Part shown: positions 1-5,293 of the stretch, one piece after another
How the letters are laid out: every line of letters begins with the position of its first letter
How positions within the stretch are numbered: the stretch's first letter is position 1
NCBI GenBank assembly: GCA_036524675.1
Contig: DATDBU010000161.1
Location: forward strand, 1 to 6,082
Direction: 5' to 3'
Length of the DNA stretch: 6,082 bases
From: DATDAW01 sp036524675
GTDB taxonomy: Bacteria > Verrucomicrobiota > Verrucomicrobiia > Chthoniobacterales > DASVRZ01
Notes under the pieces: model-generated
What the model was told of the DNA's origin: nothing
Database searches by the model: none
The model's input: only the letters and a program-made list of their open reading frames with translations
Program-made: the position numbers and the translations under genes

Positions 1-1
1 A

Positions 2-154
2 GCGATCCGGCGCGGGCTCTGTTCGGTCCAGGAAAGCGTCCTGCTCATCGATGGCGCCTCGGGACTGGAAAAACTGGGGCGCGATTACTTTAGCGATGCC
101 GTGCAGATCGTGGATTTTTATCACGCGATGGAACACCTCCATGCGCCCCCCTGA
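2..154 (+). pseudogene. ISKra4-type transposase fragment (partial)
   Basis: This reading frame enters at the left window edge and stops at TGA 152-154, giving 50 residues. It contains AIRRGL near the start, LLIDGAS about residue 15 and QIVDFYHAMEHL about residue 36. From family knowledge, the '(I/G)DGA...W...FPDA-QIVDFYHA-EHL' pattern is the central catalytic region of ISKra4-group transposases, where the aspartate of VDFYHA is thought to be part of the acidic active site. Whole transposases of this group run to several hundred residues, so the C-terminal half is missing. The reading stops directly after a run of six C (146-151), so the end is either a deletion junction or a homopolymer frameshift. 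No terminal inverted repeat or target duplication was found downstream. It is the only recognisable plus-strand gene and marks an old insertion next to the accessory region. Confidence 0.72.
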
Positions 155-210
155 TTTCCCGGACACTTCCGAGAGCACGAGCACCTGTTCCGGTTCCAAG
201 CGCAGAAAGT

Positions 211-1254
211 TCAGGGCCGGACAGTAGGTAGGGACGCGCGAATTCTTTGCGAGAAATCTTCGGCGTTGCCGGCAACTTGCGCGGCGTCGTTGATCCAGGA
301 ACGCCGGCGCAGCTCGTCGAAAGGCAATGTCGAGTTCATCCTGCCCGAGGCGTAGAGATACCCGTCGATGAACCCGTTGAGAAGGTGGCGGAAATCGAAA
401 CCGCCAACCCTGCCCGCGGCATTCGCATACCGAACGATGTTGATCGTGCAGCTGTTGCTTAGCAAATGGTAGAACTCGGGACGATCGGCGAGCTGATTGA
501 TCCGCTGCAGGTAGACCAGGAAAAGCCGGCGCGCATCTGCAGGCGACGTATTGATGCGATACAGGAACACGTCTTCGTCCCGATAGTTCGTGCGAACGCG
601 CACGATGTCTCGCTCATCCCCCACGACATAGATCAGCTCGAATTGCTTGAAGAGCGAGGCGAGCGGGTCGAAACCCTCGCCTACCTCCGGCCTTGTCTCG
701 ATCGAAATGCTGACCGGCGGTGCATTGTCGAAGATGAAACTCACGAAGGTGTGCGACACCGGGCCGATCTTCCAATAGGAGACGAAGAAATCCACCCCGG
801 TCAGATGCGAGATTTGCACCTCGCGTTCCTCGTATCGCGCCGTGAAGTCATCCCTGCTGCGGTAGTCGAAATTGCGGAACCCCGTGAAGCGCACGCGATC
901 TCCGTCGATGATCGCCCGCGGCATCACCGCCACCTCGGATCGCCACGGGCGATCGTGCGAAGGCTGGATGAAAAGCCAGGCCACGGCCACGACGACAAAC
1001 AGTCCCGCGAAGGCCCAGGACATGTGCGGCCGCTTGGTCAGCCACAAGGCCCAGACACTGAAGGCGAGGAACGTCGCCGCCAGCACCACTCGCAGCCATG
1101 GCCATGGCAGGCTCGAATAATAGATTGCCAGAGTAGCCCAGGCGACGAGCACGATCAGGATGAGAACGCCGATCGCCGCAAGGAACCACCGGCCAACACG
1201 ATGCGCCAATCGGCTGGATGCGGCATTTCCCGAGTGTGATTCTGCGATTTTCAT
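211..1254 (-). CDS. DUF4105 / Lnb-like membrane protein, intact
   Basis: A complete 347-residue protein. The N-terminus has three hydrophobic segments at about residues 22-46, 53-73 and 78-97, followed by a soluble domain of about 245 residues. The soluble part carries SHTFVSF (His168) and SNSCT (Cys269). In the DUF4105 / 'Lnb N-terminal periplasmic domain' family a His and a Cys in such motifs form the active site, and Lnb itself is an intramolecular lipoprotein acyltransferase. The layout suggests a cytoplasmic-membrane enzyme with its catalytic domain on the periplasmic side; the substrate here is unknown. The start at 1254 is the first ATG before the basic, hydrophobic N-terminus. No clear Shine-Dalgarno sequence precedes it, but the ATG overlaps the TGA of a small upstream ORF (ATGA), which could supply ribosomes. 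No frameshift is seen, unlike the right third of the window. Family assignment is fairly firm; the acyltransferase role is inference. Confidence 0.82.
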   Translation of the reverse strand: MKIAESHSGNAASSRLAHRVGRWFLAAIGVLILIVLVAWATLAIYYSSLPWPWLRVVLAATFLAFSVWALWLTKRPHMSWAFAGLFVVVAVAWLFIQPSHDRPWRSEVAVMPRAIIDGDRVRFTGFRNFDYRSRDDFTARYEEREVQISHLTGVDFFVSYWKIGPVSHTFVSFIFDNAPPVSISIETRPEVGEGFDPLASLFKQFELIYVVGDERDIVRVRTNYRDEDVFLYRINTSPADARRLFLVYLQRINQLADRPEFYHLLSNSCTINIVRYANAAGRVGGFDFRHLLNGFIDGYLYASGRMNSTLPFDELRRRSWINDAAQVAGNAEDFSQRIRASLPTVRP

Positions 1255-1319
1255 CGGCGAATATTGGATTGCTCGCGAAGACCTGCGTGGTCGGGCGTCG
1301 GATCCTCAGGCGTGTTCAT
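1251..1319 (-). CDS. 22-codon ORF overlapping the DUF4105 gene (possible leader)
   Basis: A short ORF starting MNTPEDPTPDHAGLREQ and ending in RR-stop. Its TGA overlaps the ATG of the DUF4105 gene in an ATGA arrangement, the geometry of translational coupling. The frame has a TAG a few codons above the ATG, so it is not the visible tail of a longer upstream gene unless that gene has been cut. It is hydrophilic, has no recognised domain and no strong ribosome binding site. It could be a coupling leader, a relic of a lost upstream partner, or chance. Confidence 0.3.
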   Translation of the reverse strand: MNTPEDPTPDHAGLREQSNIRR

Positions 1320-1383
1320 TTGCTTGATTGTTGAACTGTCCCGCTAAAAGCGCACAAAAGAGGGCATGTCCGGATAGGAGTTT

Positions 1384-1408
1384 GGAGATGTTATGACGAA
1401 TCATCTCC
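1384..1408. repeat. Short hairpin in the DUF4105 upstream region
   Basis: GGAGATG (1384-1390) and CATCTCC (1402-1408) are perfect 7-bp inverted repeats around an 11-base loop. A few bases on, ACAGCG-GA-CGCTGT forms a second tight inverted repeat in the same gene-free stretch. There is no T-run on either side, so this is not a convincing intrinsic terminator. It lies between the hairpin element at 1477-1550 and the DUF4105 gene and may be regulatory or repeat debris. Confidence 0.35.
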
Positions 1409-1464
1409 GTCACAGCGGACGCTGTCCAGAGATTAACCAACAACCTACCTCAAACCGAGACAGG

Positions 1465-1561
1465 CCACCCGGCGCAGACTGACTCTTTTCCTCACCTATC
1501 CCTCCATGTGACCGGCAAGTAAGAGGGCTCGGTGAGGGAAAAAGTCAGTCCCACCCCGGCG
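1465..1561. mobile_element. 74-bp MITE/REP-like hairpin element with flanking direct repeats
   Basis: The arms 1477-1496 (GACTGACTCTTTTCCTCACC) and 1531-1550 are inverted repeats matching at 18 of 20 positions. After a 3-bp mismatch the stem continues with CCCTC (1500-1504) and GAGGG (1523-1527), leaving a loop of about 18 bases. The element is flanked by the direct repeats CCACCCGGCG (1465-1474) and CCACCCCGGCG (1551-1561), which differ by one C and resemble a target-site duplication; two extra bases lie between the left copy and the hairpin. It carries no ORF, so any movement would need a transposase elsewhere. Its right edge coincides with the point where the adjacent vapC remnant stops making sense. 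It might instead be a non-mobile REP sequence or a bidirectional transcription terminator. Confidence 0.6.
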
Positions 1562-1586
1562 AATCGACGACATTGGCAATGCTCAC
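1545..1586 (-). pseudogene. vapC-like PIN toxin, N-terminal stub only
   Basis: A GTG at 1586-1584 overlaps the antitoxin's TGA (GTGA), the usual junction of vapBC operons. It opens a 13-codon frame reading VSIANVVDSPGWD-stop. VapC toxins of the PIN ribonuclease family very often begin with a few residues and then NVVDSSGW, where the Asp is the first metal-binding acid of the active site. Here that Asp is present, but the frame ends just after GW, exactly at the border of the hairpin element (1477-1550). The remaining PIN domain of about 120 residues is absent on both sides of the element, so no active toxin can be made. Identification rests on a short motif plus its position, so moderate confidence. 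Confidence 0.55.
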
Positions 1587-1790
1587 AGGCGGCCGTCCTC
1601 ACGTTCGATGGTCGTGTCCATTCCACGAAGAAAACCCTGCATCTGCTGAATCGGGCGAACAGGAATGAATTCGATTCTGTCGGAGTAGCGCAAAACCCGG
1701 AATTTCTCGCTGGGCGCGAGATGGAGCTGCTTCGCGGATGGTCTGCGGAATGACAACCTGAAACTTCGGCGAAAGTGTGACGGTATCCAT
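1583..1790 (-). pseudogene. AbrB/MazE-fold antitoxin (VapB-like), frameshifted
   Basis: The N-terminal frame from ATG 1788-1790 reads MDTVTLSPKFQVVIPQTIR. The C-terminal frame, ending at TGA 1583-1585, reads QLHLAPSEKFRVLRYSDR followed by IEFIPVRPIQ and a GFLRGMDTTIEREDGRL tail. Together they make an almost complete swapped-hairpin AbrB-type DNA-binding antitoxin of about 68 residues, of the group with 'SPKFQVVIP' at the front and 'GFLKGIDTT-ERE' at the end. The 208-bp span has one base too many; the frame changes at about 1731-1735, and removing one G would restore IRKQLHL. The N-terminal half would bind operator DNA, the C-terminal tail the toxin. The overlapping toxin gene is only a stub, so the pair is dead. 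The frameshift could be decay after toxin loss or a read error. Confidence 0.75.
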
Positions 1791-1831
1791 ATCGTAGAGC
1801 GATCGTAAAAGCGATTTCCGCCGCTCCCTGC

Positions 1832-1896
1832 CGCTAACACAAACGCCATGGGCAGTCCACCATCCGAGACTCTCGGCTAACCAGGGCTTGTTAAAC
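1832..1896 (-). other. attC-like recombination site downstream of the lipoprotein gene
   Basis: A 65-bp imperfect hairpin lies 38 bases after the lipoprotein stop codon. Read on the minus strand, it begins with GTTTAAC (1896-1890), a perfect match to the integron R'' box RYYYAAC, and ends with the weaker box GTTAGCG (1838-1832). The arms pair as TAACA, then GCC, TGG and AG with small interruptions. The centre holds the palindrome CCGAGA-C-TCTCGG (1864-1876). Length and orientation fit an attC closing the lipoprotein cassette and preceding the antitoxin, whose ATG follows 41 bases later. The R' box is poor, so it could be an ordinary hairpin. Confidence 0.38.
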
Positions 1897-1934
1897 CACG
1901 GGTGCATGCGCCGGTTTCGCGGCAATACCACCCT

Positions 1935-2789
1935 TTATTGCTCGGCTCGTAATATGTTCTCTGGGGATTCCCATCCATGAACTGTCCTCCTAATTCGGAC
2001 GGTGTTACTTCTGATGGTAATTTGCTGATCAATGTAATCGTCCGTATTCATCAAAGGTTCAATTAAGAAATCGCTAGAGGCGCCAGCTTCATGCTGCCTC
2101 TCGGAAAACGCGGCAACGATTATCAAATTCTGTGTTTCTGAACCAACAATCGTATCAATAGAACTCGTATCGACTTTAAACTTCCATTCTCGTTTTGATT
2201 GCAGAGGGACTAATTCCCAGAAATAATTTGCACCGCCGCTTTTACTCGAAAGGTAGGGTTCTTGTGAAATGGCCTTTCCATTAGCAAAAAATGCAAAAAG
2301 AAATGGAGTCATATTGGTCCAACGATGCTCCACCTCTCGCTTTAAACTGCGTGCTCCTGTTGTTAGGCTAAGTGCAAAAGTAAGTTCGTTGGAGGTGGCT
2401 GTATTGGTAATGCTGAGTTTAAGTGTAACACCTTGATCTTCCAGAGGCAAATCTGTTACTTTTTCTGGATAAGTGGGATTAGACGGTATCTGATGGATGT
2501 CATTATTTTCTGTATGGGATTGTTCGTAAATACCCTTCCTTTTTTGCCATTCCTGATATTCCACTTTTGAAGCTCTTTTGGGAAAGCCCTTAAACCAGCG
2601 TGACTCGGGGATAAATTTAAGAGTTTCTTTCTGAGATGTTAAGAGATCATTTTCGTGATAAACCTCCTCACCCAAAGGAAACCATGAAGGCTTTCCGGAT
2701 GTATCTGAATTGCTGCTATGGGGTTTTGGTGCGCAGCCTGCTGCAGTAAGAATGATAGAAACTATCGAGAATATACGAAGGGAATGCAT
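1935..2789 (-). CDS. Orphan lipoprotein, 284 aa, cassette-like
   Basis: A complete 284-residue protein. Residues 1-19 form a lipoprotein signal peptide: basic start, hydrophobic core and the lipobox-like AAGC with Cys19 as lipidation site. A polar, Ser/Lys-rich linker runs to about residue 115. Residues 118-270 look beta-rich, with alternating hydrophobics such as GVTLKLSITNTAT and NLIIVAAFSE, and would suit an immunoglobulin-like or BsuPI-like sandwich; that is impression only. I do not recognise a family. The gene is visibly richer in A and T than the DUF4105 gene and the right-hand genes, suggesting separate ancestry. The ATG at 2789 is seven bases from a GTTCGGC box (2797-2803), and the stop is followed by an attC-like hairpin, so it sits like an integron cassette gene. 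There is no obvious ribosome binding site. It probably acts in the periplasm, anchored to a membrane. Confidence 0.8.
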   Translation of the reverse strand: MHSLRIFSIVSIILTAAGCAPKPHSSNSDTSGKPSWFPLGEEVYHENDLLTSQKETLKFIPESRWFKGFPKRASKVEYQEWQKRKGIYEQSHTENNDIHQIPSNPTYPEKVTDLPLEDQGVTLKLSITNTATSNELTFALSLTTGARSLKREVEHRWTNMTPFLFAFFANGKAISQEPYLSSKSGGANYFWELVPLQSKREWKFKVDTSSIDTIVGSETQNLIIVAAFSERQHEAGASSDFLIEPLMNTDDYIDQQITIRSNTVRIRRTVHGWESPENILRAEQ

Positions 2790-3000
2790 AATTTATGCCG
2801 AACGTCCGCTGCATCGCGTGGTTGGGCGTCTCAATCGACGAATCGAACGTCAATGCTCCCCCGCCTGGCACACCGGCGAGGTGGCGAGCGAAGTGAGCCA
2901 AGAAACGAATCCGGTCTCCTGTCGAGATCGCGCGGTACGAGTGCAGATAAGCATCGTGAAATCCACTTGGGAGTTTTGCCTCTAGTTCTTGGATCGTCAT
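2716..3000 (-). pseudogene. Truncated 'FHDA' small protein, read through into attC-like DNA
   Basis: From ATG 2998-3000 the frame reads MTIQELEAKLPSGFHDAYL and HSY. I recall this N-terminus (MTIQ-LE-KLP-GFHDA) from small uncharacterised proteins of environmental bacteria, which continue with a beta-rich domain of roughly 100 residues. Here the resemblance stops after about 22 residues. The rest is arginine-rich, contains NHAMQRT where the frame crosses an integron-like box, and runs past the next gene's start to a stop at 2716. That tail is probably not native protein. The start lies 9 bases after the attC-like site at 3009-3121, with a weak AAGAG upstream. The likely story is a cassette gene that lost its 3' part by deletion into a neighbouring site. 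Whether the ORF is translated is unknown. Confidence 0.4.
2797..2827 (-). other. Collapsed attC-like site (HAMQRT repeat)
   Basis: On the minus strand the site starts with GCCCAAC (2827-2821), a perfect RYYYAAC box, and ends with GTTCGGC (2803-2797), one base off GTTRRRY. Only 31 bp separate the outer ends, shorter than a functional attC. The following lipoprotein ATG is seven bases away. Translated, the box gives NHAMQRT, which I recall as a recurrent nonsense string in Verrucomicrobiota and Planctomycetota hypothetical proteins. It may be half of a longer site remaining after a deletion. Confidence 0.35.
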
Positions 3001-3008
3001 CTCTTGTC

Positions 3009-3121
3009 TATCAACGTCCGCCGTCACCGGCACCGGACCGCTGGGACTTTGGATGCTTGGTCGCTCCGCTCCCGCATCCGGCATGCCAGTGAGGAGGTGT
3101 TCGGTGACGGCATGGTTCGGA
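3009..3121 (-). other. attC-like 113-bp hairpin site between two small genes
   Basis: The two ends fold on each other through four in-order stems: CCGTCACCG (3021-3029) with CGGTGACGG (3102-3110), CACC (3031-3034) with GGTG (3096-3099), CTGG (3041-3044) with CCAG (3086-3089), and GGATGC (3051-3056) with GCATCC (3074-3079). Outside the 9-bp stem, each arm has an unpaired spacer of 4-5 bases and then an AAC/GTT core, the layout of attC outer boxes and spacer. On the minus strand the first box, TCCGAAC, begins four bases after the 85-aa ORF's stop, and the last box, GTTGATA, ends 8 bases before the next ATG. The box sequences deviate from consensus outside AAC/GTT. Length (113 bp) is within the known attC range. 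Confidence 0.58.
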
Positions 3122-3125
3122 TTTT

Positions 3126-3383
3126 CTATTTTCTATTTTCGATAAAACGATTGTAGGCCGCCTCACTCAGTTTCTTGTCTCCTTCAATCTCCTGCTTCTT
3201 CGCAGTATTCTTCCATCGATAACGTTGACCAAGTGATCGATATACGGCCCTCTCGATGACCGAAGGATTCGAGGTGTCACCTCCATGATCGGAAATCAGA
3301 GTTTCAATATCTCGCGCTTCGATCCGGACCTGTTTGGGATCGATGTGGAACCAATCACTTATGATGATGTCCGCGTAACTCAT
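3126..3383 (-). CDS. Orphan 85-aa protein, cassette-like
   Basis: A complete small ORF, MSYADIIISDWFHIDPKQ at the start and RFIENRK-stop at the end. It is soluble, charged and probably mostly helical, with no signal peptide or membrane segment. I recognise no family. The amphipathic C-terminal part (about residues 48-85, rich in Lys, Arg, Glu) would suit a small binding or antitoxin-like protein, but nothing specific supports this. The ATG at 3383 is preceded by GTTAGGA, which looks like an integron R' box and also supplies an AGGA Shine-Dalgarno core at good spacing. The stop is followed almost at once by the attC-like hairpin (3009-3121). This tight packing between two boxes is typical of a single-gene integron cassette. 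It is the best-formed ORF of the three cassette-like units for its size. Confidence 0.6.
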   Translation of the reverse strand: MSYADIIISDWFHIDPKQVRIEARDIETLISDHGGDTSNPSVIERAVYRSLGQRYRWKNTAKKQEIEGDKKLSEAAYNRFIENRK

Positions 3384-3391
3384 TGTGTTTC

Positions 3392-3450
3392 CTAACGTTG
3401 TGTAGACGGACTAAATTATATCGGATGTCGTCAGGAAAAAAGTTGGTGTT
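3392..3450 (-). other. Possible degenerate attC-like site upstream of the 85-aa ORF
   Basis: Reading the minus strand toward the 85-aa ORF, the stretch begins with CCAAC, has GACGAC matching GTCCGTC further on (one bulged base), and ends with CGTTAGGA, nine bases before the ATG. The spacers between box and stem are about equal (8-9 bases). Total length is about 59 bp, at the lower limit for attC. Only the final GTTAGG box is good, so this is a weak call that gains from its place in the row of sites. Confidence 0.25.
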
Positions 3451-3741
3451 CATGGGGATAGGCGGAATAAGGATTGCGAGCTTGAGAACTGCGGTGGGCC
3501 GGCGAGCGGGAATACCACAAGGTCGTCGGCGACGACGGGAGAGACAAGCTGCCGCCCTTGGTCGCCCCTCCAGAAAGGTGCCAATCTCAGACAAATGCGC
3601 GAAGGTTGTCGCACGGAGGCGAGGGGTATCATGGGCGTCGGGCGAATTCAACGGAAATGGACTCGGATCCACAAGCCGTGTGACGTTGTTCAGGGTTGGA
3701 TTGTTGGAAAACCGGACGGAAAGGAAGGTAGAAGAAGCTTC

Positions 3742-3780
3742 CAGCTTGTTTTCCTTGGACAAGCAGGATGCTTGCGCTAC
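3742..3780. repeat. REP-like palindromic repeat
   Basis: CAAGCA-GGA-TGCTTG (3760-3774) is a perfect 6-bp inverted repeat around 3 bases. An alternative stem pairs GCTTGT (3744-3749) with ACAAGC (3759-3764), so two exclusive hairpins are possible. I recall 'GGACAAGCAGGATGCTTG' as a dispersed intergenic motif in Verrucomicrobiota genomes; that recollection is unchecked. Confidence 0.4.
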
Positions 3781-3848
3781 CTCGGCTGATCGCTGCCAAA
3801 AAAGTTTTCGAATTTATATAGTCGTCTCCCTGCAGTTTCACCCCAAGG

Positions 3849-3967
3849 CGCCAGGACGCCAAGGGAGAGACAGTTGAACGTTTTTTGGAAAAGTCGCCCG
3901 CCGAATGAGGGCAAATATTCTGCCTCTGCGTGATTCTTGTCCTGTTTGGCGCATTGGCGTCCTGGCG
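3849..3967. repeat. 14-bp perfect inverted repeat flanking 91 bp
   Basis: CGCCAGGACGCCAA (3849-3862) recurs as its exact reverse complement at 3954-3967. The intervening 91 bases contain no gene. Both copies resemble 'GACGCCAAGGCGC' intergenic repeats I associate with this type of genome, so this may be two opposed repeat copies rather than one element. A small non-autonomous element with these as ends is the alternative; no target duplication is evident. Confidence 0.5.
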
Positions 3968-3992
3968 GTGATCGCAACTGCATCGTTACAGG

Positions 3993-4283
3993 TTAAAGTC
4001 CCTGCGCCAGGTAGCCGCCATCGACGGCTAAAACTGGCCAGTGATGTAGTCGGAATCGGGCGTGGCCGCCTTATTTCTCCAGTAATTGTTAGCCGCGCCG
4101 ACTGTTTGAAAGTTGATGGCCACCCTTGGGAAGCAGCCGTCAGACTGTCGGCGTTGTTGGCGTAAACGTCTCTTAACTTCTGGCGAATTTCGTCGGACGG
4201 ATTGGTGTATTTAACACCCATTCGAGAAAGTTTGATGGCGAGTTCAAAACCTTCCTGGGGGTGGTTTCCAGTGTGTCGGGCAT
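3993..4283 (-). pseudogene. Composite frameshifted ORF ending in an SDR C-terminal tail
   Basis: From ATG 4281-4283 the protein can be rebuilt only by changing frame three times. It starts MPDTLETTP; then, after a missing C in the G5/C5 run at 4257-4261, EGFELAIKLSRMGVKYTN and NPSDEIRQKLRDVYANNAD. After a second lost base near 4124-4131 it reads VAINFQTVGAANNYWRNK, and after a third near 4034 it ends LAVDGGYLAQGL-stop (3993). The last 24 or so residues, SDYITGQ(V)LAVDGGYLAQGL, are a textbook C-terminus of a classical short-chain dehydrogenase. The rest has none of the SDR body: no TGxxxGxG, no YxxxK. I do not recognise the first part. It is either a deletion fusion of an unknown gene to an SDR end, or separate fragments side by side. 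The start lies downstream of the MDR gene on the same strand. Confidence 0.55.
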
Positions 4284-4339
4284 AATTTTATTGGTTGGGT
4301 GGGGTTAAATGGTGTTGTTGGATTTGAATTCGGCTTCGG

Positions 4340-5271
4340 CTAATTCGCGAGGGATAGGACCGTTTTTCCACGGCCCTTCCGGCCTTCGATTTGTCCGCGG
4401 TAGGCGTCGGATGCCTGGGCAAATGGGGCCACTGCATCGACGAAGCATTGAAGTGCGCCCGTTTCCAGCAGCGCAGCGATTTCGGTGAGCTGTTTCTGAT
4501 TGGGCTCGACGATAAAGAACGCTTTTTCAATACGCTCGTCCTTCGTCCCTTCGCTATCCGCGGCGATGGTGACCATGCGTCCGCCGGGTTTGAGCAGGTC
4601 CCAGGAGCGTTTCCCCTCCAACCGTGTCGAACACAACGTCCGCAAGACCAACACTTTCTTCAAAACGGCCGGTGCGGTAATCGATGCATTCGTTCGCCCC
4701 CGAGCTGCGTGAGAAAGTCGAAGTTTCGCACGGAGGCGGTCGTGATGACGTGCGCTCCGGTTCGCCGCGCGAGCTGGACGGCGAAAACACCCACGGCTCC
4801 AGATCCGCCATGAATCAGGATGCGTTCTCCGGCCTGAAGCTTTGCGCGTTCGATCAATCCCTGCCAGGCCGTCAAGGCTCCGATGGGAACACTGGCTGCC
4901 TCGGCGTGAGTCAGGCGCGAAGGTTTTTCCGATACGGCAGCCGGAACCGTAATGCCGTAATCCGCAGTGGCTCCATCCGCAAACCAGTCGTTCATTCCGA
5001 AGACTGCGCGACCAATCCAGGCTGGATCGACATCCGCGCCCGCGCCTTCAACAACGCCTGAGAATTCGTGGCCCGGAATGGCGCCGGTTCGCCTGCCGCC
5101 GTCCAGCGTGTGCGTGGTCGGATACCACAGGAGTTCGGTTGGCGTTACGCCGGCGGCGTGGACGCGGATGAGCAATTCGCCGGGGCGAGGCACTGGCGTC
5201 GGCGCTGTTTCCAGCAGCAATGCGGGAGCGTCGGCGGAATCGTTGAAGCGCATTATGTTCATTGTTTTCAT
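4340..5271 (-). pseudogene. Zinc-free MDR / quinone oxidoreductase-like gene, two frameshifts
   Basis: The rebuilt product is about 310 residues, full length for NADP(H)-dependent quinone-reductase-like medium-chain dehydrogenases. The first frame, from ATG 5269-5271, has the GroES-like domain (PRPGELLIRVHAAGV, then PGHEFSGVVEGAGADV) and the cofactor motif ILIHGGSGAVGVFAVQLA at about 151-168. At the C5 run 4697-4701 an extra base shifts the frame; the next frame gives ANECIDYRTG and DVVFDTVGGE. Near 4600-4610 a second shift leads to RSWDLLKPGGRMVTIAAD and the end GKTVLSLAN-stop. No structural-zinc cysteine cluster is present, fitting the zinc-free branch. The start is 22 bases after the SDR tail at 5294, suggesting a former SDR-MDR operon. 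No clear ribosome binding site; a TTG at 5274 is an alternative start. The substrate is unknown. Without correction the gene yields only the N-terminal two thirds. Confidence 0.8.
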
Positions 5272-5293
5272 CAAAAATCAGAAGGCTTTCGCT

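Larger units (their letters stand above)
3384..3992. other. Gene-free repeat-rich stretch
   Basis: About 600 bases with no ORF that I can defend on either strand. It holds the odd palindrome GTCGTCG-G-CGACGAC (3522-3536), the palindrome GAAGCTTC (3734-3741), a repeat-like segment around 3742-3780 and a 14-bp inverted repeat at 3849-3967. Frames that look open here are low-complexity, Arg- or Pro-rich shadows. It separates the cassette-like units from the pseudogene cluster. Confidence 0.55.

Noticed and set aside
466..1239. Long plus-strand open frame of 257 codons opposite the DUF4105 gene
   Set aside because: It is the antisense shadow of a gene with three membrane segments and catalytic motifs; its own product is His/Arg/Asp-rich with no domain.
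1800..1934. N-terminal extension of the antitoxin frame (110 codons, beginning MVLPRNRRMH)
   Set aside because: The AbrB family starts at MDTVTLSP; the upstream part crosses the attC-like hairpin and has no homology I recognise.
3450..3632. Minus-strand stretch reading GRQLVSPVVADDLVVFPLAG, faintly like a PQQ-binding beta-propeller repeat
   Set aside because: Only one short phrase matches, with no neighbouring blades, and it overlaps a perfect GTCGTCG-G-CGACGAC palindrome that generates the repeated residues.
3355..3762. 135-codon minus-strand ORF over the gene-free stretch
   Set aside because: It is Arg/Pro-rich and low-complexity, crosses two palindromic repeats and overlaps the start of the 85-aa gene.
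3874..3892. T-run at GTTTTTTGG as an intrinsic terminator
   Set aside because: No GC-rich stem directly precedes it on the plus strand, and there is no upstream plus-strand gene to terminate.
4026..4093. GGCTAACAATTACTGG with CCAGTTTTAGCC as another attC-like hairpin
   Set aside because: The right arm codes for the SDR tail (TGQ-VLA), and the second box is not GTTRRRY; coding explains it better.
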